DNA of 64,000 nucleotides from Dicyema japonicum (taxonomy: Eukaryota > Dicyemida > Rhombozoa > Dicyemidae). The position numbers were made by a program, and so were the translations under genes. The stretch lies in contig RDEW01000003.1 of the NCBI GenBank assembly GCA_011109175.1, forward strand, positions 682,001 through 746,000. Direction: 5' to 3'. Below, in pieces: positions 10,206 through 20,439 of this stretch. Every line of letters begins with the position of its first letter. Positions within the stretch are counted from its first letter, which is position 1. Under the pieces are notes generated by a model. That model ran no database searches. It worked only from the letters and a program-made list of their open reading frames with translations, and was not told where the DNA came from.

Positions 10206-11855
10206 TTATTATTATTATTAAGCACTTTCCCGATGCCATGGGTCATGACAAAGCTTTGCAGAACAGGAAACAATAAGAGTTATTAAATTCATACATTTCC
10301 CTCTGTCCTAGGCAACGTCTCGAAAGGCGTCAAGGTCATCCCCGTCTTTTAATTGTTTCCCCACTGTCCGAAGGTCTCTATCCAGCGTAACGGGGAGAGT
10401 ATTTCTCGGATCCTTCCTGAAACGAGGTCCGTCAGCTTCGAAATAGTCCTCCGTGACAGAATTTGTTGGTGCCTCCAAATCCATTCTTAGAATGTGTCCA
10501 AATAGTCTCCACCTGCATGCCGTTATTTCTAGTGAGATAGGTTTGCTTGATGTCCTGGTAGCATTCATGTCGAGAGAAATGAAATCCACGTCATCCGCAT
10601 AAGCCACCACATCGATTTTTTGCTTCATAGTATGGTTTTAGCTCCCTCAATGCATCTTCCATGTATATGAAAAATAGTATGGGAGATAACGGATCCCCTT
10701 GAGGTGTCCCAGATATTGTTTCAAATGGCTTAGAGCACTTGTCCCGTACCCTGACCGATAGGTAAGTTTCTGATAAAGTACCCCTATCATCCAAGAAGAG
10801 GATTCGTCAAGGAATTCTGTGAGGACAAGCATCAATTTCTGACGAATGATTGAGTCAAAAGGTATTGACAAATCGATTCCAAGAATGTCGCGTTTTTGAA
10901 TTTTTGAATAGTAGAACAACGCCGTCTATGGCTCCAAACAATGTCAGAAGTCGATCTTCCTTCACGAAAACCGCTATGGAAAGCGGATATAAATAGTTCC
11001 GTACCAGGCTTTATTTTTTGTAGAGTAATAATTGTCAGTACTTTCCATATGTTTCATAAAGATTACTGGCCTGGGGTTCTCCACTTTTTCTTGAGCTTTG
11101 TTCGGTTTTTGGACAGGAATCTGTATCCTTCGTCCCAGGTGAAAATGGTCGTTTGTTTTAAAAATTACGTTGAACAGATCCGCAATAAGTACATGTAGGT
11201 TTTCACTTCCATACTTAAGTAGTTCTGGTTCTAGCCCATCTGGTCCTGGACATTTATTGTTTTTAAGCTTAGCGCATGCTCTTTGAACTTCTTCAGGAGT
11301 TATTTCCAACTCTAATTTCTTGGGATGGCCAGTAAATGCTGCAATTCCGTTGCTTTCTGAATTAATTTCTTAAAGTGGCCGGCAATTAGTTTTGCAGTCT
11401 GTTATCCGTCTGCCATTTTCGTCGTTTATGATTTGAGGTTGTCTGCGTTTGCCCCCACAGAGTAATCTAATCGCCTCATAGTACCTTCCATTGTCCTTCA
11501 GATCTACAAGTGCCTTGATATGTTCCTCAGTCTCGTTCCTTGACATAGTGGAAACGTACTTTCTGATTTTCTTCTTGAAATTTGTTCTTTCACGACTAAG
11601 CTCTGCTTTGATGTGCTTGTCTTCAGTGTTTAAGTATTGAAGCCAAATAGATTTTTGTTACTTCACAAGGAGTGATATCTCAGTTGTTTCACTTAGTGAT
11701 GTGCTGACAGTTTCTATGTATAGAAGTTGTTCCTCCGCTGCTCCCCGTATTGATTCTTGTATTTGTTTCCAGAGTTTGGGGATTTCTTGATTTATTTCAA
11801 AACAGCTCATCTCAATTGTATATTTTTGAAGATTGAGGTCATTTATGCCGAGAAA
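10206..11855 (-). mobile_element. LINE-C copy: CFDP2-like reverse transcriptase with internal deletion
   Basis: The minus strand encodes linker (11,850-11,310), then an RT with NNKCPGPDGLEPELLKYG, IPVQKPNK, GTPQGDPLSPILFFIYMED and VAYADDVDFISLD. The reading jumps directly from just after YADD to the C-terminal RWRLFGHILRMD segment. That removes most of the thumb/connection seen in the 29.5-kb copy. Several frameshifts are present. A TTA-type tail (10,201-10,219) and the hairpin-like 3' end mark the LINE 3' terminus. The 5' part ends where repeat M subtype A begins. Confidence 0.8.
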
Positions 11856-12137
11856 GAAGTTAAAGTAGACAACTAATTAAATGTATTCAGTTTCTACAGA
11901 AACAGAGTCCATCAGGAATCAACATAAAAGGTAAAAGACGTCAATAGTTGCCAGTTGTGGGACCACTCCAATGGAGTGGAGGAGAGCAAATGATCCTTTT
12001 TCGTGCCGGCCTGGCAATGGGCGCCACCTAGACAGATGGATCACATGACGCCACTCTAATAGGAAGAAAGAGGAAAAACAGACGAACAAAACAAACTTCA
12101 ACCAATTAGCTACGAAGCACCACATGGCGCACGGTAA
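11853..12137 (-). repeat. Short repeat family M, subtype A, copy 1
   Basis: Related to 59,318-59,640 and 62,385-62,640 but in the opposite orientation. Diagnostic blocks on the minus strand are ggcgtcatgtgatccatctg, ggatcatttgctctcctcca and the tail ttagttgtctactttaactt. The head (gcgccatgtggtgcttcgta) is shared with subtype B. It is non-coding. Confidence 0.85.
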
Positions 12138-12159
12138 AACCAAACTAACTATCACGTTC

Positions 12160-12780
12160 CACGAAAATCCTCATCCTTTCCCGGTGCTTCTCCCTCGTGC
12201 CTACAAAAGCTCGTACTGGGCGGCTGACTGTATTTGCAGGGCCACCTTTCCAAATGCCGGAATTTAATTTTATAAGGGACTCCAGAGTAGTCGGTCCGGT
12301 TCTGTGTCTCCCACGAGTCCACTGCTCCGTGACTCTGAAAGCTTTCTTTTATACGTCCTAGATTTTCTTAGTATTCGTTCATAATAATGAAGGTTCCCAC
12401 GAAGAACACGCGTAGGAGAAGCATGGTTCAATGTATTGTTTGTAGATATTCATAAAGACCGGGTGGGTACCGGTCTTCCATATTCCAGATGAACATTTCA
12501 ATACATTGATTTTCTTCTCGAACTTCAGAACAATGTTTACCACGTGTGGTGACAAACATAAGTACGTATCCAGTGTCACGCCCAGGATCTTTTGACATTT
12601 GCTGAAGGGGATTTCAACGTTGTCCAATTTTAAGGTGACAGTCTTCTTCCCCAACCTTTTGTCCGAAGTAAACATAAACGTGACTTTCTGGAATTTACCG
12701 TGAGTCGGTTCTTCATTACCCAGGCGTTGAGTCGGTCCAGGTTGAGGTCATCAGTGCTTTTTTTATTCAGATTAATTTAA
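12160..12780 (-). mobile_element. LINE-J fragment: RT C-terminal part
   Basis: The main frame (12,675-12,379) reads FTSDKRLGKKTV, KILGVTLDTY and YIEPCFSYACSSW. It is collinear with residues after the YADD motif in the 8-9-kb copy (FTSDKRLGR, KILGVAFDTH, FIEPSISYACASW). The YADD part itself is absent, and the piece is truncated on both sides. Confidence 0.75.
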
Positions 12781-12935
12781 ATTTAAACTAAATTAAAAAA
12801 AAATTAAACTAAATTTTATATTTAACCTTTGAGACTTAGTGGTTTCTGCAAGGACTAGAGTGAATTTGAAAAGATTATACCACAATTTAATTTTTATGTA
12901 GCAACCATTATTGAAATAACTGTTTTTGACCATAA

Positions 12936-13378
12936 ATGAATATTTTTGTGGATGTAGAAAGAGGTGGTACCAATACAACTGTATTAGTTTTCGATTATAA
13001 AGGAAATGTTTTATCACAAATTTAGGAAGACTGTCAAACAATTGGGTATTAATAATAATTAACCAAAGCATATTGTATGAGAATTACTCAGAGTTTGGAA
13101 AGTTATAGCATTGTTAATGATACCGTGGAGTCAATTTATACAGCAAAACCAAATGGTAGTCCTCTCTAATATTTATAGGTGGGATATCTCTGAAACACGA
13201 TCAAATTGTCTTTTACTGACGGAAAGTGGAAATGAAATCAACTCTGGAGGTTGTGGAAATTTATTGGGAGAACAAGGATCTGGTTGAGCTAACTGATCTT
13301 CTCTGACTATTTTATGAGGAATACAATGTCTCTAGGATTGCTTCTATTGCAGTTAAAGACAAAAACAAAAAATTATGT
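12936..13378 (+). pseudogene. N-acetylglucosamine kinase (NAGK) relic
   Basis: A start codon at 12,936 opens MNIFVDVERGGTNTTVLVFD, the phosphate-1/ATP-binding N-terminus of NAGK/BadF-type sugar kinases. Further on are IVNDTVESIYTAKPNG, a 23-nt GT-AG intron (13,156-13,178), then SNCLLLTESGNEINSGGCGN and LLGEQGSG, matching the GTGSN.(R/L)L...GGWGH..GDEGS region of the family. Then come DLVELTDLL and YEEYNVSRIAS from the C-terminal half. Two internal segments of about 50 residues are missing, at least two frameshifts and several stops occur, and the C-terminus is replaced by a LINE-J 3' end. Functional NAGK salvages GlcNAc, a product of chitin breakdown. This copy cannot encode an active enzyme. 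Confidence 0.75.
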
Positions 13379-13445
13379 GATCCCACGAATTCCAATAGGG
13401 CTCTCAGCTTGTCCCGGTGGTCTTCCCTCGATCCAACACAAGCAC
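13379..13445 (-). mobile_element. LINE-J 3' end
   Basis: The block gatcccacgaattcc...tcccggtggtcttccctcgatccaacac matches the 3' terminal region of the LINE-J copy at 8.00-8.06 kb. Only this end is present. It abuts the NAGK relic and probably replaced its C-terminus. Confidence 0.6.
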
Positions 13446-13679
13446 GCAGTGGACGAGTGAATTAAAACTCACTAATGAGAAAATGAATTATTTTGAAATT
13501 TGAATTCTCTGCATCTGCAATATTTGCCAATATTAGTCATGTCAACTTGTTGGAGGATATATGCATATTTTGTTTAATACGATAGTGGAGATATCTGTTT
13601 AAATGTACTAACACTGGCTTGTGATTGAATATTACATGGGCTTTCAAAAATTACATTTGCATACTTTATTACCTACGTC

Positions 13680-13920
13680 TGAGTAAACCTGGTTCGTCTA
13701 CGATGTGGGCACCACTCCTATCTACCAACATACGATATCCTCTGTCTCTTTTGCAACCTCTACGTGTTGACAACAAACCACCTATTTGAATGTCATGAAC
13801 TAGCACAACGTTCATCTACAATACCGGGACTGACCGATCTATGGGAGCGACTAGCATTTGCTGCGACATACTTAGTAGCTGCTGACCTCCTACAAGTTAG
13901 TGAGGCTGGGGTTACTTAAC
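13680..13920 (+). mobile_element. Retroelement C-terminal zinc-knuckle region
   Basis: The plus strand reads LVRLRCGHHSYLPTYDILC, then CNLYVLTTNHLFECHEL and LTDLWERLAF. The RLR.GH...C..C...T..HLFEC pattern is the C-terminal zinc-knuckle/RNase H-adjacent region of I/R1/Jockey-type non-LTR elements. No RT precedes it here. Confidence 0.6.
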
Positions 13921-13979
13921 TAACAAACTTACCACTTACAAAATAGTTTCTGTTGAAGAAACTGTTCAATATTAGAGAC

Positions 13980-14167
13980 GATTAAGTAATGACCGGATCA
14001 TCGGGAGCCGTTGGTCCAATGACGGCTGAGTTCTTGCGAGAACTCGGAGGATTGCTTGCAAGAAAGAAAAGGGATCAACGAGAAGGGTTATGGCTAAGAC
14101 AAAAGATTGGAATAGCCATACTCCGAGGGAACTCGTTCGCAATCCACGGAGCAGGCTTCCTCAACTG
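13980..14167 (+). mobile_element. Retroelement C-terminal cassette fragment (GAVGPMTAEFLRELGG)
   Basis: The frame reads GSSGAVGPMTAEFLRELGG, then REGLWLRQKIGIAILRGNS, closing with a stop at 14,166. This is the very end of the RPDG/DATCVDT cassette. A copy in inverse orientation lies at 53.74-53.89 kb, and the same end is also seen at 21.36-21.5 kb. Confidence 0.7.
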
Positions 14168-14538
14168 ACATTTAGTTAGTTAAGAGCTCTTTCGCGTGGC
14201 CCTAAAAGGGGTTCGCTTGAGCCATGTTTTGCAGCCATCCTCCTCGCCCACGCCATCTTGTTCCTGGCCCTCATTCGAACATCATACAGATCGTCCGCTG
14301 TCACCAATTTACGACTATTTTGTTCGTAGTCATCTTTTAAGCAGGTTGGAAGTGTGTTTCTTGATCTGCCTCGAAATCCGCGACTTCCGTCGTAGCAGAA
14401 ATATTCTTCCATTATTCTGTTACATGGCGTAGTCGGGTCCAGTCTGAGGATATGTCCAAATAGTCGCCATCTCGATAAAATAACATCGGTGCTGAGTGGT
14501 CTGGATTTACATCGTGAATATAGATTTTCAACTGACAT
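14168..14538 (-). mobile_element. LINE-C fragment: C-terminal tail
   Basis: A 120-residue minus-strand frame contains ILSRWRLFGHILRLDPTTPC, EEYFCYDGSRGFRGRSRNTL and a basic end, ending in REALRN-like sequence. It matches the C-terminus of the LINE-C copies at 10.3 and 29.7 kb. The 3' end (gagctctttcgcgtggccc) recurs at 61.75 kb. Confidence 0.75.
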
Positions 14539-14599
14539 TTGTTTAATTGTTAAAAAAAATTTTGTTTAAAAAAAAAAGTAAATAGATATCTAAGAATTA

Positions 14600-14920
14600 A
14601 ATATGCCGGAAAATAATAAAATGGCAGATTATTACAAGTATAATCATACTAGCTATAATTTCATTCGTTCCGTTTTTGTATGATCCGAGATACTAGTCTC
14701 TCTCACCCTCTTCTATTGGATGCCAGACTTGCAGACTGATGAGGTTTTCACTGTCCTTTAGTACCTTGTTTACTGGTCTCAAATCTCCATTAAAGACTTC
14801 GGGAAACGTTATACGTGGACGGCCTCTAAACTTTTCCCAGATGTTTAAAGTAATTCTTCCATGATGATGTTTGCTGCCGTATCTCCTTAGTTTTGAATTT
14901 ATGATTCTGTTTGATAAAAT
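14600..14920. other. Stretch without recognised genes
   Basis: AT-rich sequence. No domain or repeat relationship was recognised. Confidence 0.35.
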
Positions 14921-14924
14921 AACT

Positions 14925-15030
14925 CTGAGAGCGCCTTGTTCAATTGTACCTTCTTCCCATATGGCATCTTCGGGTTCTTCCTCCTATACTCCAATGTCAG
15001 GCTCTCTAGGGTCCGCTTTAGTATAGTCGA
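14925..15030 (-). repeat. Repeat family U fragment
   Basis: It shares gagagcgcct, atggcatct-cgggctc, tcctatactcca and gtcaggctctctagggt with 50,228-50,345, where these blocks lie at the end of a 200-residue minus-strand ORF. Only this ~105-bp piece is alignable here. Confidence 0.65.
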
Positions 15031-15289
15031 CTGTAGATAGGCCTAGAGTCTCCTATGTACCCTCAACTGTTTTAGATAACCCTGTGGTACTTTGTTGCAA
15101 TTCCTTCCCACCTCCATGAAAAGTGGATGGTGTCGGCCTTTTCTTTTTACGAACGACGAACCCTATCCAAGACCGACTATGATTATCCCCCAAAATAATA
15201 TAAATGTGATCGGTACTAAAATCACTGAACTACGCCGTTTTATTAAATCTAATTCTTAGATATTTATTTATTTTAATAAAAACTCTAGA

Positions 15290-15420
15290 GATCTTTCCCT
15301 TGGTGCTGTCATCGCCTGGACATCATTTGTTAGGTCCAGTAATCTTCCCTTCAGAAAAGGATTAAATCAACACACGTAAAACCATAATACAGTCCGACCT
15401 CGATTTGAAACAACAAATTG
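15290..15420. repeat. Repeat with pogo-like terminus, copy 1
   Basis: It shares tccagtaatcttccctt..., gtaaaaccataatacagtcc and gacctcgatttg with 20,318-20,405. The segment acagtccgacctcgatttg resembles a pogo/Tigger-type terminal inverted repeat. Homology extends to both sides of the terminus, so the unit may be nested in a larger repeat. Confidence 0.5.
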
Positions 15421-15476
15421 TGATCATTTCGATAAAGTTTTAAACATTCTCTTTTCAAATTCTCTTTATTTTAATA

Positions 15477-15532
15477 TGTCGCGAGCCACAGACGTCACTT
15501 TTGTCAGCTGTCACAACTGTCATTTTAATTAT
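15477..15532. repeat. Left terminal inverted repeat of the Ginger-like element
   Basis: tgtcgcgagccacagacgtc, then ...ttttgtcagctgtca...tgtcatttta, is the imperfect reverse complement of 17,170-17,222. Confidence 0.85.
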
Positions 15533-15623
15533 TCATCTTTTATAATAAGGAGAATTAAGTCTATCACAGGAAAATCATATTTGTAATCACTTTTTGTATA
15601 ATTATGGACAAAAAACCTTGACT

Positions 15624-16680
15624 TTATATTTCGGAACTGTCTTTACCTTTTGATTCTGTTAAATCAGCAATATTATCTACACTTTCAAGGTCGTCTTCAC
15701 CATCTGTCTTCGTTACACTATTTTCGACAATGGTGTTGTGGCCCGGAATCCCTCGATATTTCAGAAACGGACTAACACCTACAAAAAATAAAAGCACAAA
15801 TTTACCTGTGGATGAGTGAGGCGTTTGATTGTATAAAAACAATGCCTTTCGAATGTGTTTATCCACTCTTTCTTGTCATACGAAGGCATCATTTTTGATA
15901 AACTCCGTGTCATTGTCTGGTTGAATCTTTCAACAATCCCTTGATTCTGGGATTGGTATGTCTCCCATGGATTTGGATAATTCTGTAATCCTGAGACAAA
16001 TTTTTGATATGAGCGTTCTTGAACTCTGTGCCGTTGTCGGATTGTAGGAACCTACAAGGGCCATAATCCATGAAAATTTCTTCTAGTTTGTTGGCCACTT
16101 CGATTCCACTTTTATTTTCCAAGTTCCTTGTAAATCCATATTTCGAATAGACGTCTATAACTGACAACAACCAAGAAAAATGATCATTTTGATTCTCAAA
16201 TCTGCAATAATAACTAATAAACTTAAACCTTTTAAGATCAATTTGAAATCTCTCATTAGGCAAATCAGCAAAAATATGACTTAAAACGTCATATTGTTTG
16301 AGAGGCACTGCAAACTTGCAAACATTGCAGTCTTTTAAAACTTAACAATTAACAGTTCTTATGATACCGCAAAATTTCCTATGACAAAGCGCATCCATAG
16401 CGTTATGTCTACAGTGATTTGTCTGGTGAATCTCCTGAGGAATAGTCCTCATTTCTTCTTTACTAGTTAAGGGTATCACAAGTTTGTTAAGTACGTTAAC
16501 AGTTTCAAATATAGCTTTTCATCAATAACAATAAAATTTTCAGCTTTCTTTTTTATTCGGTACCTCATTTGTTTCGCAATATTCACATCTTTATCATTAA
16601 GGACGGAATTTAGAAGTTGGTACTCTTCATTATCTTTGACAACAGTCTTGTACTAGGCATCAGGTCAAAGTGACGAAATT
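15624..16680 (-). pseudogene. Ginger/KRBA2-like integrase
   Basis: In order on the minus strand: HHCC-type zinc-binding segment (about 16,450-16,310, ...CRHNA...CNVCKFAVPLKQYD), then an rve integrase core with FQIDL (first Asp), VIDVYSKYGF, LQSDNGTEF (second Asp) and, after a frameshift, QNQGIVERFNQT (catalytic Glu). Then comes LFLYNQTPHSSTG-VSPFLKYRGIPGH. The last junction is made by removing a 27-nt GT-AG intron (15,779-15,805), which restores HSSTGVSPF exactly. At least two frameshifts interrupt the gene, so it is probably inactive. The family catalyses cut-and-paste transposition through a retroviral-type DDE integrase. Closest recognised relatives are KRBA2/SCAN-type domesticated integrases. 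Confidence 0.75.
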
Positions 16681-16682
16681 TT

Positions 16683-17016
16683 CTATCGTGGATTAATAAT
16701 AATAATAACAGCCTTTTTCACGGAGCCGTGGTATTAGCTCCGCATAGGCAGGACACACACTTTATTTAAGTAAAGAACAGTTAATTTTAACTAATCGTAG
16801 AACCAAGGAATGATCTTCACTTCTTTTTTTCTTTTGAGTGTCCTTTCTAGACAATCCAGTTCCGCAGTGAGTATTCACTGATGACGGCGTCACTCGTCAA
16901 ACCCTTTCCGCATCGTAGATGCGTGGAACCTTCCACCAGGTGAAGAGCAGCGAGATTCTAACCCGTAGCCTAAGCCACTTAAGCCCGACACCTAACCACT
17001 AAGCCACCCGGTGGAT
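16683..17016 (-). mobile_element. tRNA-derived SINE, copy 1
   Basis: On the minus strand the 5' head has a perfect RNA polymerase III A box (tggcttagtgg) and, about 45 nt on, a B-box region (degenerate here, ggttcgaatct in the 57-kb copy). The body includes tgacggcgtcactcg and a pyrimidine run. The 3' end is ggctc-cgtgaaaaaggctg followed by a TTA-repeat tail. It is inserted inside the Ginger-like element and is therefore younger than it. Confidence 0.85.
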
Positions 17017-17169
17017 TATCATTTTATATTCAATAAATAGTTAGCCAGACTAAAATTAGAGTAAATTTTTGATAAAATAATAATTATTAATATTATAGTA
17101 GAATTAATTTATATTGGAATATAATAATTTATAAAAATAGAAAAAATTATAATATTGATTAAATTTTAA

Positions 17170-17222
17170 TTAAAATGACAGTAGATGACAGCTGTCAAAG
17201 GTAACGTCTGTGGCTCGCGACA
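17170..17222. repeat. Right terminal inverted repeat of the Ginger-like element
   Basis: Ends in gtctgtggctcgcgaca. It is the inverted partner of 15,477-15,532 with about 80% identity by eye. Confidence 0.85.
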
Positions 17223-17513
17223 ATTCCTATTTTCACGGTCCTAGTACTCTATTTCACACATATTTTTCAAGCATGAATGACCTCAAATAATCAATATCCT
17301 TGGATCTTATACTCCTCACTAAATGCATACTCAATGAATTATCAATTTTACTATTGTTGTACCAAAAGATTGTTCGCCAGTGGGGAGGCGCCTATCCATA
17401 ACTCCCAGTTTAAGGGGGTGATCAGTTCCTCGAATACGTTAGAGTAGAGAGTTTTAAAGAATTCAGATATCTGTTCGATTAATTGTTAGTGTTAAAGGTT
17501 ATTTTTTAAATTG

Positions 17514-19234
17514 TTAGTGTAATCCGAAAAGAGTTATTATTAGTAAGCTAAATAATGAAGTCACAGCTGCATCAGAGTTCCCTGGCGCTTCTGTTGTAAT
17601 AGTGGTAGTTGAGGTAGTGGTTTCTTAAAATGACATCATTTTTAACCTTTTTTCGTATTCGAGTGAGCTTCGGGTTTGAGGCTCTTACATTTCACCAAGA
17701 ACTTCAAATTGCACGATTTCGATTCTAAATCGAAGAGTAGGCCAGTTGCACAACTTTGAACGTTTACCGTACTTCCAATTTGTGCACAATTAATGAATTT
17801 CGTGCAGCCATCCAACGGAGCAAATCCGATACTTTTGCAGATGTTATCTAAATTATATTCTTAAAAAACTTTGATCAGTCACTGCTACACCAGAGTTGGG
17901 AGATACAGTTGATTTGGTCGATGTTGTGTCGTCAGAAGTTGATCTAGTGTCCTCATTTGTCTCCCAATCCTTGACTTATACGAAAAATTACAATTCCAGG
18001 ATAAATATTGAGTTCCTTGTGGATTGCCCCGATCAGAGGACTTTTTCCATTGTGACACTCTTTTCCGGTAAAATCGTCGAAATCTAATGTCCGCACAAAT
18101 ATTCCAGCTAATCCGTTGTCTTTTACATATTTTGCCTGAAATTTAAAATTTGAGCAACTTTTTCGTGAATGCTTCTGATGGTCTCGTATCCTAGCCAATA
18201 ATTATCTTTTACTCCATGTGCCGCTTTTGGGTGTCGTTCCAAACATTTTTGTATCCTTCATTACAATACTAAATTTAATTAAATTATAAAACTTCGAGAT
18301 ATGACAAAATCCCACTGTTGTTCAGAACATGCCCCTAGGAGTTCCCCCAACGTTTACATCTCCAACACGTGGATTGTTGTTTTAGTTTTAAATCCTTGAG
18401 CATACGTAGGGATCCCTATGAGGATCTTCGACAATGGAGCTCCTTGACTGTGCCAATATCTCACAGCAAAGTCCTAAACTAAAGATTTTAAAAACTGTGC
18501 AGAATTGGTCTTTCCCATTCAAGCAGTATAATCCACTATGATGACCAACGACACGTGAAAATTTACCATAAAAATCATAAGTCATGATGTTAATGTAATC
18601 GAGGTATCTATTTCGGCTCAGTAAGCACAGTTACTTGGAAACACTTGGAATGTCGTAGGAGAATGAAGCTTTCCTTCCTAGCAGAAACTGTGGCAATCAG
18701 CAAATATGTTTCTGAACTATTCCGTTTGAATTCTTCACTCAAAGCCTAATATTATTTTTATTCACTACTTTCATCATTCGAGTATAGTTTTCCTTATCAT
18801 TTGGGTATTCCCAGTCAACGTCAATTCCATCAAAATTGTATTTTTTGAGATAACTCTTTGTATTTTTGGCGAATAATTTGCTGTTCTCTTCATTACTTGA
18901 GATTAATTGGAATTCATTAAGGAGTTTTCCATCCCCCGACTGACAAGAGGACTTTTAAATTTGGATTGATGTTCTTTAGTGAAGTGACCTTTCTAAAGTT
19001 GTCAAATCCGTCTATTTTTAATTCATTTATAATGCCTGGCAAATCAGACCAATTATTAGACGGGACGGGAGTCAAAGTCTGAGCGTCAATATTGGCAAAA
19101 GCATAGATTATATGTGTACAGAGGTATGGATACATGTACTTGGCATCGTACTTGGCATTCCCTTTTTTGTAAACAGCCCAATTTGTGTAGTAGCATGCTA
19201 AATTTTTTCTAAAATTCAATATACTTGATACCAT
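17514..19234 (-). CDS. GH18 chitinase with CBM14 chitin-binding domain and probable GPI tail (frameshifted)
   Basis: Read from 19,234 downwards: ACYYTNWAVYKKG opens the GH18 barrel, then LLSVGGW, then FDGIDVDWEYP with the catalytic Glu intact, YLDYINIMTYDFYG, YWHSQGAPLSKILIGIPTY, DNYWLGYE and DFDDFTGKECHNGKSPLI. A Ser/Thr-rich linker follows, then a peritrophin-A (CBM14) domain with six cysteines (CKSIGFAPLDGC, FINC, VQSC, CNLKFLVKC), a second Thr-rich stretch and a hydrophobic C-terminus (SLFSLLIITLFGLH) that looks like a GPI-anchor signal. Eight mini-introns fit: 18746-18768, 18608-18634, 18474-18495, 18269-18292, 18136-18158, 17970-17991, 17848-17869 and 17624-17646. About five one-base shifts (near 18,940, 18,680, 18,390-18,320 and 18,215) break the frame: a young pseudogene or assembly errors. 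No signal peptide is visible, so a 5' exon may be missing. Family role: hydrolysis of chitin at the cell surface. Confidence 0.8.
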
Positions 19235-19249
19235 TTTGGATTGTTATGT

Positions 19250-20160
19250 TAAAGAGGAAAATCTAAAATTAGAATGTTAACCATCAAATTACAGTTAATA
19301 TGTTAAAAAGAGAAAATGGCATTTTGACTAATTTTAAAAGAAAAATTTTATTGAAATATGATTAGCCAGTTTAAAAACTAATTTTTGTTAATATTAATTA
19401 AATTAAAAATTTAATTTTTAATAATAAATTTACTTTTTAATACATTTCCAGTTGATCTTTATTGAGATTTCTGTTTTTATTGGCCTCACCACGTAAAATT
19501 TTATCAGGCTATCGCGCGGCTTGCAGGACTGAGGAAGGGAGAGCCTAGAATGACACGATAACTCTTACATAACATTTGGTTCCCGATTATGAGGAGTAAC
19601 TGCCATTGTGTGTCAATGTCCGTAGGCCATAATGGGGGCCCGATCATAAAAAAATTTGAGTTAATTTTAACTGTTTTCAGTGGTCATAAATATACTCGAT
19701 TAAACAAATAATCAGGATGCAATTATTTTGGATTAATTTAACAATTATGCATTTTTAGAATTTTTCAGTTATCTTAATTAATTATGGATTTCATTAAAAT
19801 TTATTTTAACTTAATTTTCCTGAAAATAATTACAGGAAACATTCGAGAATTGATAGTGATTCCCTTGATTCTCCCTAAGATTTGAACTCAGAGATGCTGC
19901 ATCAGATTCTTCCTTTTCGAATGTTCTCGTGTTCGATATCGTCTGAGTCCATAGAAAGGGGGAAAGTTTCATCCACCATTAGGAGATAAAGACTTTGAGT
20001 ATACTAGAACTATGCATAGTGCACATGGACCCAGAAAGAATGAAAAAAATACAGCGAGAATTTGGTTTGACGATTATCCTAAATTTCTATATTTTGATTT
20101 AGAATCGTTTATTGTAAAACAATTAAGTTATTCCAGTCTCGCGAATTAGTAGTGGCACCA
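19250..20160. other. Stretch without recognised genes
   Basis: AT-rich. The upstream region of the chitinase should hold its promoter and possibly a signal-peptide exon, but I could not identify one by splice-linked reading. Confidence 0.35.
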
Positions 20161-20224
20161 GTGATTGTCTTTTTCCGACTTTACCCTCAACTCAAGAACT
20201 TTTGACAGTTTCTTCAATCACCTC

Positions 20225-20430
20225 AGCTGCTTTTATTGTGGTTTTTTCGCATTGAGGTCACCAATCTGGAACCTTTTTGAAGCATTTGTAGAGGCAACCA
20301 AGAGCAATCCGTCAGGTCCTGTAATCTTCCCTGCAGTTCCTCCTTCAAAAGGATTATAGCAACGCATGTAAAACCATAATACAGTCCGACCTTGATTTGG
20401 AACACCAAGCGTTTCAAAAACCGAGTTTGT
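20225..20430. repeat. Repeat with pogo-like terminus, copy 2
   Basis: Counterpart of 15,290-15,420 (shared gtaaaaccataatacagtcc and gacct-gatttg). Open frames on both strands here are unrelated to known families as far as I can see. Confidence 0.5.
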
Positions 20431-20439
20431 TCCAAAAAT

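Larger units (their letters stand above)
15477..17222 (-). mobile_element. Ginger-like DNA transposon with terminal inverted repeats
   Basis: The left end tgtcgcgagccacagacgtc (15,477) is mirrored at the right end (gacgtctgtggctcgcgaca-like, ending 17,222). The inverted arms are about 50 bp and include a cagctgtca block. Between them lies a minus-strand integrase (15,624-16,680). A tRNA-derived SINE (16,683-17,016) is inserted near the 5' side. Ends beginning TGT fit Ginger/GIN-type integrase transposons, for which a 4-bp target duplication is expected. The flanks (aata and attc) do not match exactly. Confidence 0.7.

Noticed and set aside
12793-13071. Minus-strand 92-residue ORF
   Set aside because: Low-complexity, AT-driven reading that overlaps the better-supported NAGK relic on the other strand.
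19211-19234. A further chitinase mini-intron immediately after the ATG at 19,234
   Set aside because: A 23-nt GT-AG segment is present, but splicing it puts the conserved ACYYTNW exon out of frame unless an A-run error is assumed.
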